64,000 bases of DNA, from the NCBI GenBank assembly GCA_020284085.1, contig JACEVL010000690.1, forward strand, positions 67,501 through 131,500, written 5' to 3'. The position numbers were made by a program, and so were the translations under genes. This document shows, in pieces, positions 51,363 through 62,642 of this stretch (the stretch's first letter is position 1; each line of letters begins with the position of its first letter). The stretch is from Aporrectodea caliginosa. Taxonomy: Eukaryota; Annelida; Clitellata; Crassiclitellata; Lumbricidae. The notes beneath the pieces were generated by a model that was given only the letters and a program-made list of their open reading frames with translations, was not told the origin of the DNA and searched no databases.

Positions 51363-54300
51363 CTGAATAATCATAGTTCACCTCTCATCATCATCACCAT
51401 CATAATAATCATCATAGCCATCACCCCCACCATAATAATTATCGATTCATAATAGTTCACCCTCAACATTATCACCATCACCATCATCATCATCACCACC
51501 ACTAAATATATCATCATCAGTGATCATCATCAGAATCACCAGAGCACAAAGATGCTTTTTAAAAACTCCTGCTTGACAAGCATCCTGGGGGAAAATGTAC
51601 TGCAAAATGAATAAACAGGCCATACAGAGTTAATGGGAAGGTCAGGCAGTGGGGACAGGATTAGTCATTCACCCTCATATGCCAAGGCTAAACAAACTAA
51701 GTTGCAAACCATTCATGGCTGCCTCATGGGGCGAGTTTTTGGCATTCTTCTCTTCTTCTACTTCTTCTTACATTGCATTAACCCTTTCGTTACTGGACCC
51801 GTCGCTAATGCCGACGGGTTACCAAAAACCCATAATATGATCTGTACTGCACCCGTCGCAGATGCGCGACGGGGAAACAACCTGTAGCTTATAGAATAAA
51901 TACATCAGGGCCTGGATTTTAACGATTAATTAATCGATTAATCGTTAAAAGCAGTAATCAATTAAAGGATTAAAATTTCAATTTAGTTTCCTGAGAATGA
52001 AAACGCCCCACTTGCCACTCAAATTATGAAAAATCCCTTGTCAACACTGACAATTCCATACTGACCTTCATGTAACTCTATCTTGGTCTCTAATCAATAC
52101 TCATAATTAGATTCAGATTTAATGACCATGTGTAATAGTCCTTTAAATAAATAAATGAATAGATGCATAAATAAAGAAATAAATAAAATAAATGAATTAT
52201 ATTTTAATCAGTACCAGCTCTAAAATAAATTAATATGAAACAAATAAATCAAATAATCTGAACGATCAGTTACCTGTTCCGAGACAGACAATGACAACAT
52301 CGGCAGCTAACGTTGCGTTCTTTATTTCGTCAGCATTGTACTTGTTGCACCAGTTGTCGTTGCAACCGTTGGCCAGGATAACGTTGTCAGCTGCTGATTT
52401 TAAACCCTCGTATGGAGTGCTCGAATAGCTAGGATCGGGGGTTGGACTGTAGTCACCAAAGAGCTGCTCCAGATTGTCAGCCATTGGCCCAACCACCTGA
52501 AGGGACGTAACACAATGGAATGTAAAGCTAACGTAAAACAAAAGAAAATGTTTATTAGAAATATGTATTATATAAAACATATTTGTGAATATATAAGATT
52601 TTAAATTTTATAGTAGCTTGTAAGGCAATCTCAATCAAGTGACTTACCCAAGGTATATGTTATGTTTTATTTATTTATTTATTAAGGTCACTTGTTATAG
52701 TTTTCAAGATTTCTCAGAGGCGCTCCCGAATACAGCGCGGACACTGAATCGGAGTTTCACGCCGAGCATGAGCAATTAGTGAAGGACTTGCCCAGGGTCC
52801 CTACGCGGCGGCTTGAGGTGAATTCGAACCCGCAACACTCCGACTGCAAGGCACCGAACATACCCCAAACCACCGCACCCCACGGTGTGTCAGTACTGTG
52901 TTACTGTGTTAGTAACCAGAAACTATTATAAATTATACAGCTTTTTGAACTTTACATTAGGTATTATGTATTGTATATAGTGTGTATATGCATGAACTAT
53001 TGTGTAAGCAAATACATGTATGAACAGTGTAGTGCCATATCCTACCGCCAGGTTTTTAATCGTGCCTTCCAGAAGCGGCAAGACATTTTCGTTCTTCAGA
53101 AGAACGAAGCTTTTTGTTGCGGCAATGAGTGCAAGTCGCCTGTGATCCTCACTCTGGACCACAGACACGTTGATCGATTCATACGGATTCATCTGCGGAG
53201 GATCGAACGATCCGTGTCGCATTCTCACATAGAACAGCTTCTTCACACGTTCAAAGATAGTATTGTAAGACACAAGGTTCTTGGCCACCGCGTCGTAGAG
53301 CTGAACATAGGCAGGCGAATCGCCAAGTTCAAGGTCGACGCCTGAGTTGGCGGCCAAGGCAACGGCATCCATCATGGAGTGAACGTATCGATGGCCAGTG
53401 TAGATGAGCTCTATGGCACCTGCATCGCTGATGTAGAAGCCTTTGAAGCCGTATTCTTTGCGGCCAATTTCGGTCAGAAGTCGCTCATTGCCACAAGCTG
53501 GTACCCCGTTGATGCTATGACAAAGAATTTGAAAGCACTTCTGTCTGATAAATTCTAACAAAAGTTGCCTATTCTGCACACTAGTTCAGCTTCTGGTGAA
53601 ATCATCCTGTTGCTGCCCATCAATTGCAACCATGCCCTCTCCTTGTTCCTCCTTGACACCTCACACCTCCTTCACCCATCCCATCCCCTCTCCTCCCTAC
53701 CCCTATCTGGTCCAGCACACAGAAATTGATTTATTTTCATATATTCCCAAGATGGTGCCAGCATTACACGTCATCATTTCTATATGTACAAAATGGATGA
53801 TAAAACACGAGTGCTCACAACTTTTATTGCGCTACATGAATTATGAATAACTAAAGTATGGTAGGAACTATGTCCCACTGTTCAAACTGCCGGTAGGAAA
53901 ATTAGGCCTAAATCATGCATGACAAATTAAACCTGAACTGACTTTTATGGAGGACTAAGACTAGACTAGACTAACTAATATAATAAAATACAGCCCGTAA
54001 AAAGAAAGTTTTTACTATATCCATCTAGTATCCTATAATGCGTCTTACGAAGCAGTTACCTCTACAAATATATAGTCCGCTGTTCATTTTACGACTGCAT
54101 GCCAATCACAACGCTGGCCAATCACAACGCTTTATCGGAAAAGGGGATTCCCCTCATCGAAAAGTTTAGTCCCCGACAGATAAGCTAGCCTTTTGGGGAG
54201 CTGAAATTTTGATAGACTGAAGTGTGTGCGAGGGCGAGATATCTGCCAAGTTTCACGACGATTGAATGATTGTAAGTGATCGAACTAGTCGTCGCAAGAT

Positions 54301-54479
54301 TTGACTTTTTAGCCTGTGGCTCAATCAATCAAGCAAGCAAGCAAGCAAGCAAGCAAGATTCCCGCAAGTTAAACTAGATGGATAAAAAAGATAAATTACA
54401 TAAAAAATTAAAGAAAATCAGATGTGTTAGAGCTAAGCCAAATTTACGACACATAAATCACGCTTAAATGATGATGATG

Positions 54480-54531
<52 letters not shown>

Positions 54532-57104
54532 GACGATAAATTAACACTTTAACAATGAGCATGTACTAACATGCATGGAAAAACTAATCCCTCTCATCGT
54601 TAAAGGTTTAAGCCAGATAGATAAAGTCTGAGTCAAATTAAACAACATCTTAAGATACTCCAGTTGTGCATTGGTGGCTGGTCCAGAGTTTCAGAATGAA
54701 CTCTTCAGTTTCGTGTGTTCTGTCCATTCTCCAATGTCTTTCTTTACACTTATAAATCATCAACGTTTTAACCCACTGCAATCCAATTTCTGGTTCCTCT
54801 GACGCAACTGGGCTGCTCCAGTGGATCATCATTTTTCATCACAGTTTAAACTTAAGCAACCGTCGATTGATGTTTTGTACATTTAGATAATAGCACCACA
54901 GACGTTATTTGACTTTATTGTATCAGACTAGGCTACTTTCTGACCTACCTGTTGAAGCTGCACATGAGATTCAGGGAACCAGCCTCAATGCAACGCTTGA
55001 AGTGCGGCATAAACGTCAGACGGAAATCTCGTTCAGAGACCTGGTGATAAAAAACTGAAAGATGTAGGTTGGGCAGGGTGATGGTTGAATGGCAATACAC
55101 AGGCACAAAGAACAGAAGGACGTGGGTTCAACACCCATTAGCCACATATGGTTGAATCAACCTTCCACTCCCTAGGAGCCAATGGTAAAATGAGCAGCAG
55201 TAGGACAGATCGGCGCCTAACAGGTTGCCATACAGTTATAAAATCTACTCGTTTCAGTTGTTGTCATGTACTCCTACTATTTCATACTGCAGTTTGTCAG
55301 TTTGAATTGAATAAATTAATATTATTAATTATTAGTATACCATGACATTCATCAACTCATAGAGGTATGCAGGTGCCATACTTCCATACATAAACTCAAT
55401 TCCATCATATCTTCTATGAAAAAACAGGCCAGAGAGATTTTTAATCCAGAATAGCTAGTCTCTGCGTGAGTCCACTCCATTGAAAGTGAGTAACAATACA
55501 GCAATAATAACAGTACTGCTATTGGTGATAGTAGAAATATGAATACTAAACAACCAACCACAGAATTGAAGCTGAACCGGGATGATGGAATATCTTCAGG
55601 TCCAGAGTGAACAGCGAAGTGCTTGCAACCAGCGTTGGCTCTAACATAACGAGGGTGATCGCCCTGTAGCCCCGTCACATAGGCAGCAGTCAGCGCCCCT
55701 GTGAGAAAAGGGTCTTCACCATACACTTCCTGAAATCCAAAATCAACCAATAGGAAAATTTGAACTCGTCCATTCAGGACATTTGCAAAGTAGAGCAACT
55801 TAATCACAACTGGAAATGTTTTTCCATCTGTTCATACGAATGTGTGTGTGTTTGTGTGTGTATATGTTCAAGTGTGCACATGTATAATGGTAAGTTAGTG
55901 TAATGTAAAGTCCACCTGATTTCTGCCCCACAGCGGGTGTCGAAGGATGTTGATGCATGGGGAGAAGCAGCTGATGCCCTTCTGAATCGGGTACTGGCCC
56001 CTGGACTTGACGTCATTGTAGATGCCACGTGCCTCTGTGCTTATGGCCTCTGCCATTGCTTTAATCAGGTCAGGGCTAAGGTCAAACAGAAAAGAGTCAA
56101 AGGTCGTTCATTATTGGTCATATGAATTAAGCAGAAAATGGAACAACATTTATGTAAATTTTTAGATTTATAAAACTCATATTGTTTGAAGACAAAAATT
56201 TTGGGGTGTTAAAGGTAAGCACCTTGGGTATACCTGGTTCCAAATTTCATTTGTATTAAAACCGTTTAATCTGGGTAGGTAGTACCAAATTTTAATCATG
56301 CTCATACCGATTAATATGGATTCTTCTTTCTGGTGAATCAAAAGCACAAGCTGTAATCACACTAAAACAGCTAAATTCTGAGTAATCTTTGCTGGATAGT
56401 TACAAGTTCACTGAACATGTAACTAACCAGCAAAGATTACTCATTGTTCACTGATGCATTGACTCTATTCTTGCTCAGCAGTGCATAAGTGATATCTCAT
56501 TTTCTGTGGATTTCAACAGAATGATGCATGATCAGAGGAAATTTTGACTTGCATAGGGCCTGGATGCAACCTTGAATAGTAGAAGTTGTATTGCCAATTA
56601 CAATATGATTACGAAATGGTAAGAATTTCGGTGAAATCGTATTTTCCACGCCTATCGTGTTCCTGACTCAGGACAACGAAATATTTGCAAAGCGTCAGTT
56701 TAAATATGGTGTTTTATCAGTTCTAACACTTGATTCGATTAGACTTCATTCAACCTGAAGGTAGCGCCAAGTCCAATCGACTGCGGGAAGGCGGTGGCTT
56801 GGTTTGGTTTGACGAGCCCACGCAGACACTCGGTGTTGAAGTTGTACGGAGGTATGCCAAGTCGCGGAATGGCCGGGGCTGCGCCTGGACCACCGTTGGC
56901 CATCTGCTCCACCATCTCCCTCAGGGTCAGTCGCTCAACCAGATCGTCCACTCGTTCATCCCAGCTGAGGGAAGTGTCTCGGAATGGATAGTCCTCTGCA
57001 CCCAGTCCATCGGATTTCCATGCCTCCACGACGAAGGATGCAAAGGCGAAAATGGTCACAAGAGACAACATTCGCACATTGCAACTTCTTTTTGGTACAG
57101 GCAT
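47746..57104 (-). CDS. Glycoside hydrolase family 3, beta-xylosidase-like, secreted
   Basis: Eleven exons (minus): 57104-56755, 56075-55916, 55729-55559, 55040-54949, 53514-53046, 52496-52274, 51362-51273, 50317-50103, 49666-49454, 48821-48644, 47840-47746. All AG/GT with matching phases; CDS 2256 nt, 751 aa, the normal size of beta-D-xylosidase-type GH3. Retaining hydrolase, releasing terminal sugars (xylose, arabinose or glucose; specificity not decidable). Nucleophile Asp is D288 in GFYISDAGAI; K206-H207 in CKHFAVHSG lines the pocket. The EGEGYDR segment (residues 493-499) is where plant/fungal xylosidases carry their acid/base Glu. C-terminal fibronectin-III-like domain in the last two exons. 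The N-terminal signal peptide suggests a gut or lysosomal/secreted enzyme. Confidence 0.93.
48186..48450 (-). pseudogene. LINE ORF2 C-terminus and 3' end in GH3 intron 10
   Basis: Minus strand reads RSEAKGDLQVRKSRTGFGDR, AFSVAGPRCWNGIPPSIRSA and then a frameshifted tail, the usual end of L2/CR1-type ORF2. The 3' end carries the tgtaacggcatgtgccgtgt core also seen at 10.85 and 49.73 kb. Same strand as the host gene. Confidence 0.8.
49720..49777 (+). mobile_element. LINE 3' end, (ATT)n tail, in GH3 intron 8
   Basis: cttgtaatggcatggctgct followed by acggtgccatataaattg and five ATT units. Solo 3' end of the family at 48.2 and 10.85 kb, antisense to the GH3 gene. Confidence 0.65.
50838..51105 (+). 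mobile_element. Possible SINE in GH3 intron 7
   Basis: An A-box-like tggctgattgg, a 'ccttgtaatgcagg' block as in the 46.43-kb SINE, and an ATA-repeat end (cataataataataaac). No clear B box, so this is tentative. Confidence 0.35.
51365..51540. repeat. CAT/CAC-rich tract in GH3 intron 6
   Basis: Degenerate trinucleotide repeats (catcatcaccatcat type), close to exon 7's acceptor on the minus strand. Confidence 0.8.
51790..51876. repeat. Pair of short CCCGTCG hairpins
   Basis: acccgtcg-ctaatgc-cgacgggt (51798-51821) and cccgtcgc-agatgc-gcgacggg (51851-51873) are adjacent stem-loops sharing the same arm. They lie in intron 6 of the GH3 gene. Confidence 0.6.
52274..53514 (-). CDS. GH3 exons 5-6: catalytic nucleophile and second domain
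   Basis: Exon 5 (53514-53046, the largest) reads SINGVPACGNERLL, GFKGFYISDAGAI with the nucleophile Asp codon at 53426-53424, and SFVLLKNENVLPLL. Exon 6 (52496-52274) continues VVGPMADNLEQLFGDYSPTP to DVVIVCLGTG in the alpha/beta sandwich domain. Phases 2-0 and 0-1. The ~550-bp intron holds a minus-strand SINE. Confidence 0.93.
52690..52895 (-). mobile_element. tRNA-derived SINE (minus) in GH3 intron 5
   Basis: On the minus strand, tggtttggggtatgttcgg (A-box region) precedes tgcgggttcgaattcacctc (perfect B-box core ggttcgaat) at tRNA-like spacing. A body containing gggcaagtccttcactaatt follows, ending near the gggagcgcctctgagaaat motif also seen at 39.72 kb. Same strand as the host gene. Confidence 0.75.
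53530..54940. other. GH3 intron 4 with simple repeats
   Basis: Contains (CAAG)n at 54328-54358, (AAT)n at 54477-54531 and a local repeat 'ccaatcacaacgct' at about 54102 and 54119. No coding feature is seen beyond the GH3 exons. Confidence 0.5.
54949..55040 (-). CDS. GH3 exon 4
   Basis: 92 nt, phase 0 to 2, reading VSERDFRLTFMPHFKRCIEA and ending LMCSFN. This links the barrel strand to the SINGVP loop of exon 5. Confidence 0.9.
55066..55335 (+). mobile_element. tRNA-derived SINE, family 1 copy 2
   Basis: A box tggttgaatgg (about 55083) and B box ggttcaacacc (about 55124) are intact, followed by cttccactccctaggag, aggacagatcgg and acaggttgccata, and an ATT-type tail. Antisense in GH3 intron 3, directly upstream (on the minus strand) of exon 4. 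Confidence 0.85.
55559..56075 (-). CDS. GH3 exons 2-3: TIM barrel, active-site Lys-His
   Basis: Exon 2 (56075-55916) reads SPDLIKAMAEAISTEARGIY to LRHPLWGRNQ, phase 2 to 0. Exon 3 (55729-55559) reads EVYGEDPFLTGALTAAYVTG, then GCKHFAVHSGPED, phase 0 to 0. Both are the most conserved barrel segments of GH3. The ~190-bp intron between them contains a short TG run. Confidence 0.93.
56755..57104 (-). CDS. GH3 exon 1: signal peptide and N-terminal domain start
   Basis: Two in-frame Mets; MPVPKRSCNVRM is basic, then LSLVTIFAFASFVVEA is a typical hydrophobic core with cleavage near VEA-W. PFRDTSLSWDERVDDLVERL is the classic GH3 xylosidase opening, followed by PPYNFNTECLRGL and ATAFPQSIGLGATF. Donor CTTCAG|GTTGAA, phase 2. 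Confidence 0.93.
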
Positions 57105-57866
57105 TGTCTGTTATTAACAAAACATAAGATAATCACGACACAATGAAACCAAACATCCGTATTTTAAATTTTATATGAAGGTAAACATTCTCGTGACCAA
57201 GTCTTATGATGACAACGACCAATATACCACAGGACTGGAAAGTCTTAAGCAAGTTGTGTGAAAGCGGCCTTGTGACGGACAGGACGAAATGTATAACAAA
57301 ATGCATTGTAGTTTATTATATTTATGAAGAAAAATCGACGAGCGACTATGTTTAAAGAGTAAAACATTGCCTGTGGAGAGTGAAACATCATATTGAATAG
57401 CAGATGTAAAAATGTAAAGCGGGTGACATCTGTGGATAAGGAAGCACACCGGATATATAGTACTTTGCACGACTTTCGATTTCTGTATTACAGATTCCAC
57501 GGTCTTATGACCATTGAGATGTATAGGCCTACAGTGTAATCAAGGACAGTATAATTATTATATCTCATTGGCCTCAATTAACGATAATTGTGCAGGGTCG
57601 AGGCCAACCGAGCGTAGGCTACATTTACGTAGCTTAATTAATTGTTTGGATGACTCATTAACTTAAAGCAGATGTTGTCATTGCAGCCTGATCACTTAAC
57701 GGTGCTCTGTGTTCGAAGGCATCGGAAATACCTGCACATGTCTGAAAAATATTTTATCGGTTCTGAAGATCGAAGAACTAAATAGGCCTATAGCCTAGCC
57801 TACATATTGAAGAAAGTGGGCGTAGGCTTACTGTGTTTAGCAACGATGAGAACGCGGAGGTATACC
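57105..57866. other. Region upstream of the GH3 gene
   Basis: Unique sequence that must contain the GH3 5' UTR and promoter on the minus strand. I see no reliable TATA or initiator. TAGGCCTA variants at 57525 and 57783. Confidence 0.4.
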
Positions 57867-57937
57867 GGTATAGGCCTAACTGTGGGTTCAGTGCCATAGA
57901 ACTGATATCAAAACAGGAAAAATATTGTTTTCAAGCG

Positions 57938-58335
57938 CAGTGGCGTAGCCAGGAATTTATGATGGGGGGGGGGTTTTGGGATTGGTAAATTTTTTTTTGC
58001 ATAGTTGACCTAACGGTTGCCGACCTATGCCAGCTCCGTCCCGAGTGAACAAAACACAGTATTTACAAAATGCACCCTGTTCCAAATCAGAGAATGCCAA
58101 CCATTTCAACTGAGAAAACCAATGGTATTTAACATAGTTGTTAAAAACGGTAAAATCAAAATAAAAAACGGAAAAACATCGTTTTATTGAAAAAAATAAA
58201 AAACGAGAAAAAAACGGAAAAGAAAATAATTTGACTTTTCTACATCGCATTTTGAATAACTTAGAAATTAAAAAAACTGTTATAAATTTTATTTCCTGTA
58301 CAGTGCTGTTTATATCAACTGTTGAATATCCCAGT
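57938..58335 (-). mobile_element. hAT-type element fragment with TTF zinc-finger coding
   Basis: Begins cagtggcgtagccagg at 57938, a typical hAT terminal sequence (no matching far end seen). Minus strand 58140-57990 reads YHWFSQLKWLAFSDLEQGAF then CKYCVLF, the TTF/ZMYM1-like BED-type finger preceding hAT transposases. The DDE domain is absent. 58130-58335 also matches, inverted, the relic at 3.3-3.8 kb. Confidence 0.7.
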
Positions 58336-58339
58336 CTGC

Positions 58340-58825
58340 ATGTTATTTATGTTTAACAACGACATTATTCTGAGTTTCTTAAAGTATGTGCTAGTGCTTT
58401 GGTTGTATTTAAGACCACAAATAATTCGTACAATATGCTTCTGTAATATTGTAAGTCTTGTCAGGTGCGAGGGGTAGTTTCATGCCCATACAATATTGCA
58501 ATAGGAGAGGTAAGGAAGAATGAGAGTGTTGTACAAGTTCATAAGTATAGGTCTCTGTAATACATGTCGAATCCGAGAAATGATGCCTATGTTTTTGGCC
58601 ACTTTTTTGGCTATTATTGAGACATGATCATTAAACGTTAAATGCTCATCAACAAATACACCTAAACATTTTGTAGTAGTGACCTGAGTAATTTCTTTGT
58701 TATCAATTTTTATACTAGAATCAAGAACAGGGAGAATTTTCGTTTTAGATCTAAATATAATATAATTAGTCTTGGATAAATTTAAGGATAATTTATTGGC
58801 TTTCAATTCCAAATAGTTCAAAATA
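58340..58825 (-). pseudogene. LINE ORF2 C-terminal fragment with in-frame stop
   Basis: The minus strand (from 58821) reads LNLSKTNYIIFRSKTK, then TTKCLGVFVDEHLTFNDHV and LILPYLSYCNIVWA, the reverse transcriptase thumb and connection of a CR1/Rex/Daphne-like LINE. A TGA at 58482-58480 interrupts, and the same frame continues NYPSHLTRLTILQKHIVRII and FKKLRIMSL. The YxDD domain is missing: truncated and dead. Confidence 0.8.
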
Positions 58826-59880
58826 CTATTACTCGGTCATTTTTAGACATGGCGTTAATGAAACTGTTTCGCTATAAAGAGTATAATAACCTGTATATTT
58901 TTTAACTTAATATATGTGAACAATTTTTCTAAACCGCCGAAAAATTTAATTTTCGTAAAAATGTCTGCTCTCGTTTACTACCGAAACAACAAAGACGCTA
59001 AATATTAAATAATGACGTCATTCGCTGTAACCTTAAAGTACGGAGACAACGTATGGGACATCAGAAAAATAACGGAAATAAAATTTAATTATTAGGCCTA
59101 CAGAAAATAAATTTAAATAATACAAAGGGAATAAAGTAATAAAGAGAATAAAGTAAGTAAAACAATTGGTATAGGCCTAACTGTGGGTTCAGTGCCATAG
59201 AACTGATATCAAAACAGGAAAAATATTGTTTTCAAGCGTGACCATTAGGCTAAGGTCCAATCTTAAGCTTCGCAAGATTTCATTGCGCTTGGAACTACGC
59301 TTGATGGTGGTTCGAATTCGAAATGCATTTTTGTTCTCGAGAATGTGCAGAATTCCTTAGCATAGACCTACTCAAAAGACGTGTTTTTCAGTGTCTATAG
59401 CCTACAAATTACAAAACTAGTAGAATGTACAGGCTCTACATGTTGAAGGCTATACTGTAGGCCTATGTATGTAAGTATGTACATATGAACTCGTTATTGT
59501 ATTTAAGTTTACCGTTTATATCTGAAAACAGAATCATGACAATGTCTGCAGTTGGTGGCAGAGAAGAAAAGAAGAAAGGAAGAGTCGATATGATCGGAGC
59601 GAATCGGGATTAATTGGCAAAGGATGACTGGATCTGTTATACAAGCGTGCTCTTATTGCAAGAAACCTCGGAGGTGCACATGTTCAAGAACGAGACTTTG
59701 ACCAATGGATTCTTTCCTGAAGAGGCCATTTTTTATACATGGACTTTCCATGGAGTTTGTGTTGCACAACGAATTTACTTAGCATAGCAATCATCGAGTG
59801 ACTGTGATGCCTTGAGTTTTATCAAGTTCTCGGATTATTACTATTTATTTATGTAAAAGTTTTGTATTTCTAGAGCATCT
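58826..59880. other. Spacer, no gene recognised
   Basis: AT-rich to 59167, then the second 71-bp repeat and unique sequence. No coding frame with motif. Confidence 0.4.
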
Positions 59881-60116
59881 CCCTGTGGCTATCAGTCTCT
59901 CTGTTTGACTTTATATCTTTTTGTAATTCTCTGTCTCTGCCCGTTCATCTCTTTCTATCTCTCCGTGTCTCTTTGTTCCTGTCTGTCTCTGCCTCCCTCT
60001 GTTTCTGCCTCTGTCTGTCTGTCTTGTAACTCTATCTCTGTCTCTGTCCATTCCTCTCCTTCTATCTCTCAGTGTCCCTGACTTTGTGCGTCTCTTTATC
60101 TGTCTGTCTGCCTGTA

Positions 60117-60147
<31 letters not shown>

Positions 60148-60184
60148 ATCTCTTGTCTTTCTCTCTTTCTCTTTCTCTTTCTCT

Positions 60185-60283
<99 letters not shown>

Positions 60284-60440
60284 AGTCTCTCGTTCGATCT
60301 CTATATATCTCTGTCCTTTTGTTTCTCTATCTCTATCTCTTTCTATATCTCTGTCTGTTACTTGCCCTTTCTCAGTCTGTCCTCCCTCTGTTTCCGCCTC
60401 TGTCTCTCTGTCTATCTATCTGTTCATCTATCTATACGAC
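59881..60440. repeat. CT/CTGT-rich tract with pure (CT)n at about 60190-60281
   Basis: Polypyrimidine tandem repeats (tctctgtctgtctg, ttctctttctctt, pure CT). Ser/Leu/Val-rich frames are artefacts. Confidence 0.93.
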
Positions 60441-61260
60441 TCTTTCCTTCTCCACCGCCGACGCAGCCCTGTTGCTTCGACGCTCGACCGCGGTTCCTAC
60501 GGCTGCCGCAGCAGCAGCAGCAGAAGCGCATTTGGCAGAGCCATTACTCCAAGTGATGCTAATTATCCGGAGAATCTCCTCGTTGTCGATAGACGAGTTG
60601 GATAATTGTGAGCGAGTCAGTTCAGCTGAGACAGACAGACAAAGAAATAGAGAGAGACAGAGACAGACAGCGGAAGAGACTGTGACCGACCGTAGACGTC
60701 AGTTTCCTCTCTCTACATCATCAAACGGACGTCTAATAGTCTATACACAGACATATGTATGTACATATGCACGTATGTATACGCTTAGTTTATATATACA
60801 TATGCACTGCACGTCGTGTGGGGGTAATGAACGATATATCAAAGGCATCTGTCATAGTTTATGTGTAGACGTTTCTAGTATTCATACCGTGGACACAAAA
60901 GCTGCACGTACTATACATGCAAATGTATAAATATATCGTGCATTTGCATACACGTGTTATGCAATTATTTACAATATAAGTCCTATCGTACATTTGCACA
61001 CATAGTTATGTACAATATGTCGTATACATTTGCATATAGTATTATGCGTAATACAAACATAATAAAGTGTACATTTGCATCCAAAATTCCAAATGTGCAA
61101 ATATAAATGCCAAAGCAGGACTGTGTACATTTTATATTCACGTGCAATGAACACAGCATACTATGTCATTGTTTTAGACTGGTAGAATTCTCCGTAGATA
61201 TCTTCTCCGTAGATAGCCTACTATGGTAAAGTAACGTACGCGTTTCTCTCTGTTTCTCTC
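60441..61260. other. Spacer with short repeats of 'catttgca'
   Basis: 60445-60610 is GC-rich with a CAG run (gcagcagcagcagcagaagc) and stays open in several frames, but no splice pair or motif supports an exon. 60910-61100 contains four spaced occurrences of tacatttgcat-like sequence, an octamer-related word. Confidence 0.4.
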
Positions 61261-61323
61261 TGTCTGTGTGTGTGTGTGTCTGTCTGACTGTCTGTCTGTC
61301 TGTCTGTGTCTGTGTGTGTGTGT

Positions 61324-61496
<173 letters not shown>

Positions 61497-61974
61497 ATCT
61501 CATTCTCTCTGTGTCTGTCTGTCGAGCTCAGTAGTTCGCGGTTGTTACCAGTGAAGCGGTCCATTCTGATCGCTGCCACCGGCTATAAAGAGGACACAGA
61601 TCATACATACGCTGTTGATGGGAAGATGTGACACCGCTATAGGTAGAAGACTGGCCACCGCACTCATGTGCAGAGGCTAAGAAAATGAAGTCGCTATGGC
61701 ACTGCATACCCATGCTGCTCTCAGGCTACATTAAGGAACTCTTCTTCTTCTACAGACAATCGGATCGACAGCTATCTACCTCGATCAGTTCGCGCGTGGA
61801 GGCAACAAGGCCAGAGGATAGTACACGATCAACGAAGTCTTCTGCATGAAGTGTAAAGACACTGTTGATCTATAGAGCAAGATTAAGGGATCGCTTATTT
61901 TCTGGTGAATTTCCGGAACACTACTCATCTCGTTCCTGTTAGTAATATTTTTGTTCTTCTTCTTATGGTTATCA

Positions 61975-62018
61975 TCGTCGTCGCTGTTATCATCATCAAT
62001 CGTTGCCGTCGTCGTCGA

Positions 62019-62079
<61 letters not shown>

Positions 62080-62122
62080 GTCGTCGTCATCGTCATCGTC
62101 ATCATCATCGTCATCGTCATCG

Positions 62123-62161
<39 letters not shown>

Positions 62162-62218
62162 ACATCATCATCATCAGAATCGTCGTCATCATCATCATCG
62201 TCAATCGTCATCATAGGG
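61975..62218. repeat. (CAT)n/(CGT)n trinucleotide tract
   Basis: CAT repeats with CGT interruptions. Unlike those at 27-32 kb, this array lacks the conserved GCGTCAGGAAC-type flank, so it arose separately. Confidence 0.95.
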
Positions 62219-62460
62219 CCTATTCATCATATTCATCATCATCATCACCGCCACCACAACCATAAGCAGTAGCACCACCACCATCATCATGATCATCATC
62301 GTAATTTCATCATTTTTGTCATCATCTTTATTGTTATTATTGTAACAGTCATCGTTATCATGCCTTCGTCGTCATCAGTAGTTGTTATCATCCTCATCCG
62401 CGTCATCCAATTAATCATTATCGTTGTCGTTGTTATTTTCTCGGTCCTGGTTCAGACAAT

Positions 62461-62642
62461 GATGTCCGCAGTTCAATCAAAGATGGCGGCGCTGACCCGG
62501 AAGTGGATCTGTAGGAGCGGTGAAAAGGTCAACGTCCATTGCAGAGCCGGAATACTTCTCATCGCAATCGTTTCCGGTTCATTCAACTGGTGTTCATCCG
62601 CGCGAGGAATCGTCTACCAAACTGCAGACGCCAATGGAAAAG
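62461..62642 (+). CDS. Possible first exon of a secreted or membrane protein
   Basis: Starting at ATG 62461 or the stronger ATG in aagatggcggcg (62483) the frame reads a basic segment (ALTRKWICRSGEKVNVHCR), a hydrophobic core AGILLIAIVSGSFNW, and a plausible cleavage site CSSA-R, ending YQTADANGK at donor AAAAG|GTGAGG (phase 1). Phase-1 donors right after a signal peptide are typical of extracellular-module genes. CpG content is locally raised. Downstream exons are not in the window, so the product is unknown. Confidence 0.4.

Larger units (their letters stand above)
57867..59238. repeat. 71-bp direct repeats flanking a transposon island
   Basis: 57867-57937 and 59168-59238 look identical over 71 bp (from ggtataggcctaac to tttcaagcg). 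The 1230 bp between them hold a hAT end and zinc-finger fragment and a LINE fragment. Too long for a target duplication, so either a tandem duplication spread by insertion or the ends of a composite unit. Confidence 0.85.

Noticed and set aside
57867..59238. LTR retrotransposon with 71-bp LTRs
   Set aside because: Repeats are too short, lack TG...CA ends, and the interior holds hAT and LINE fragments, with no gag-pol or primer-binding site.
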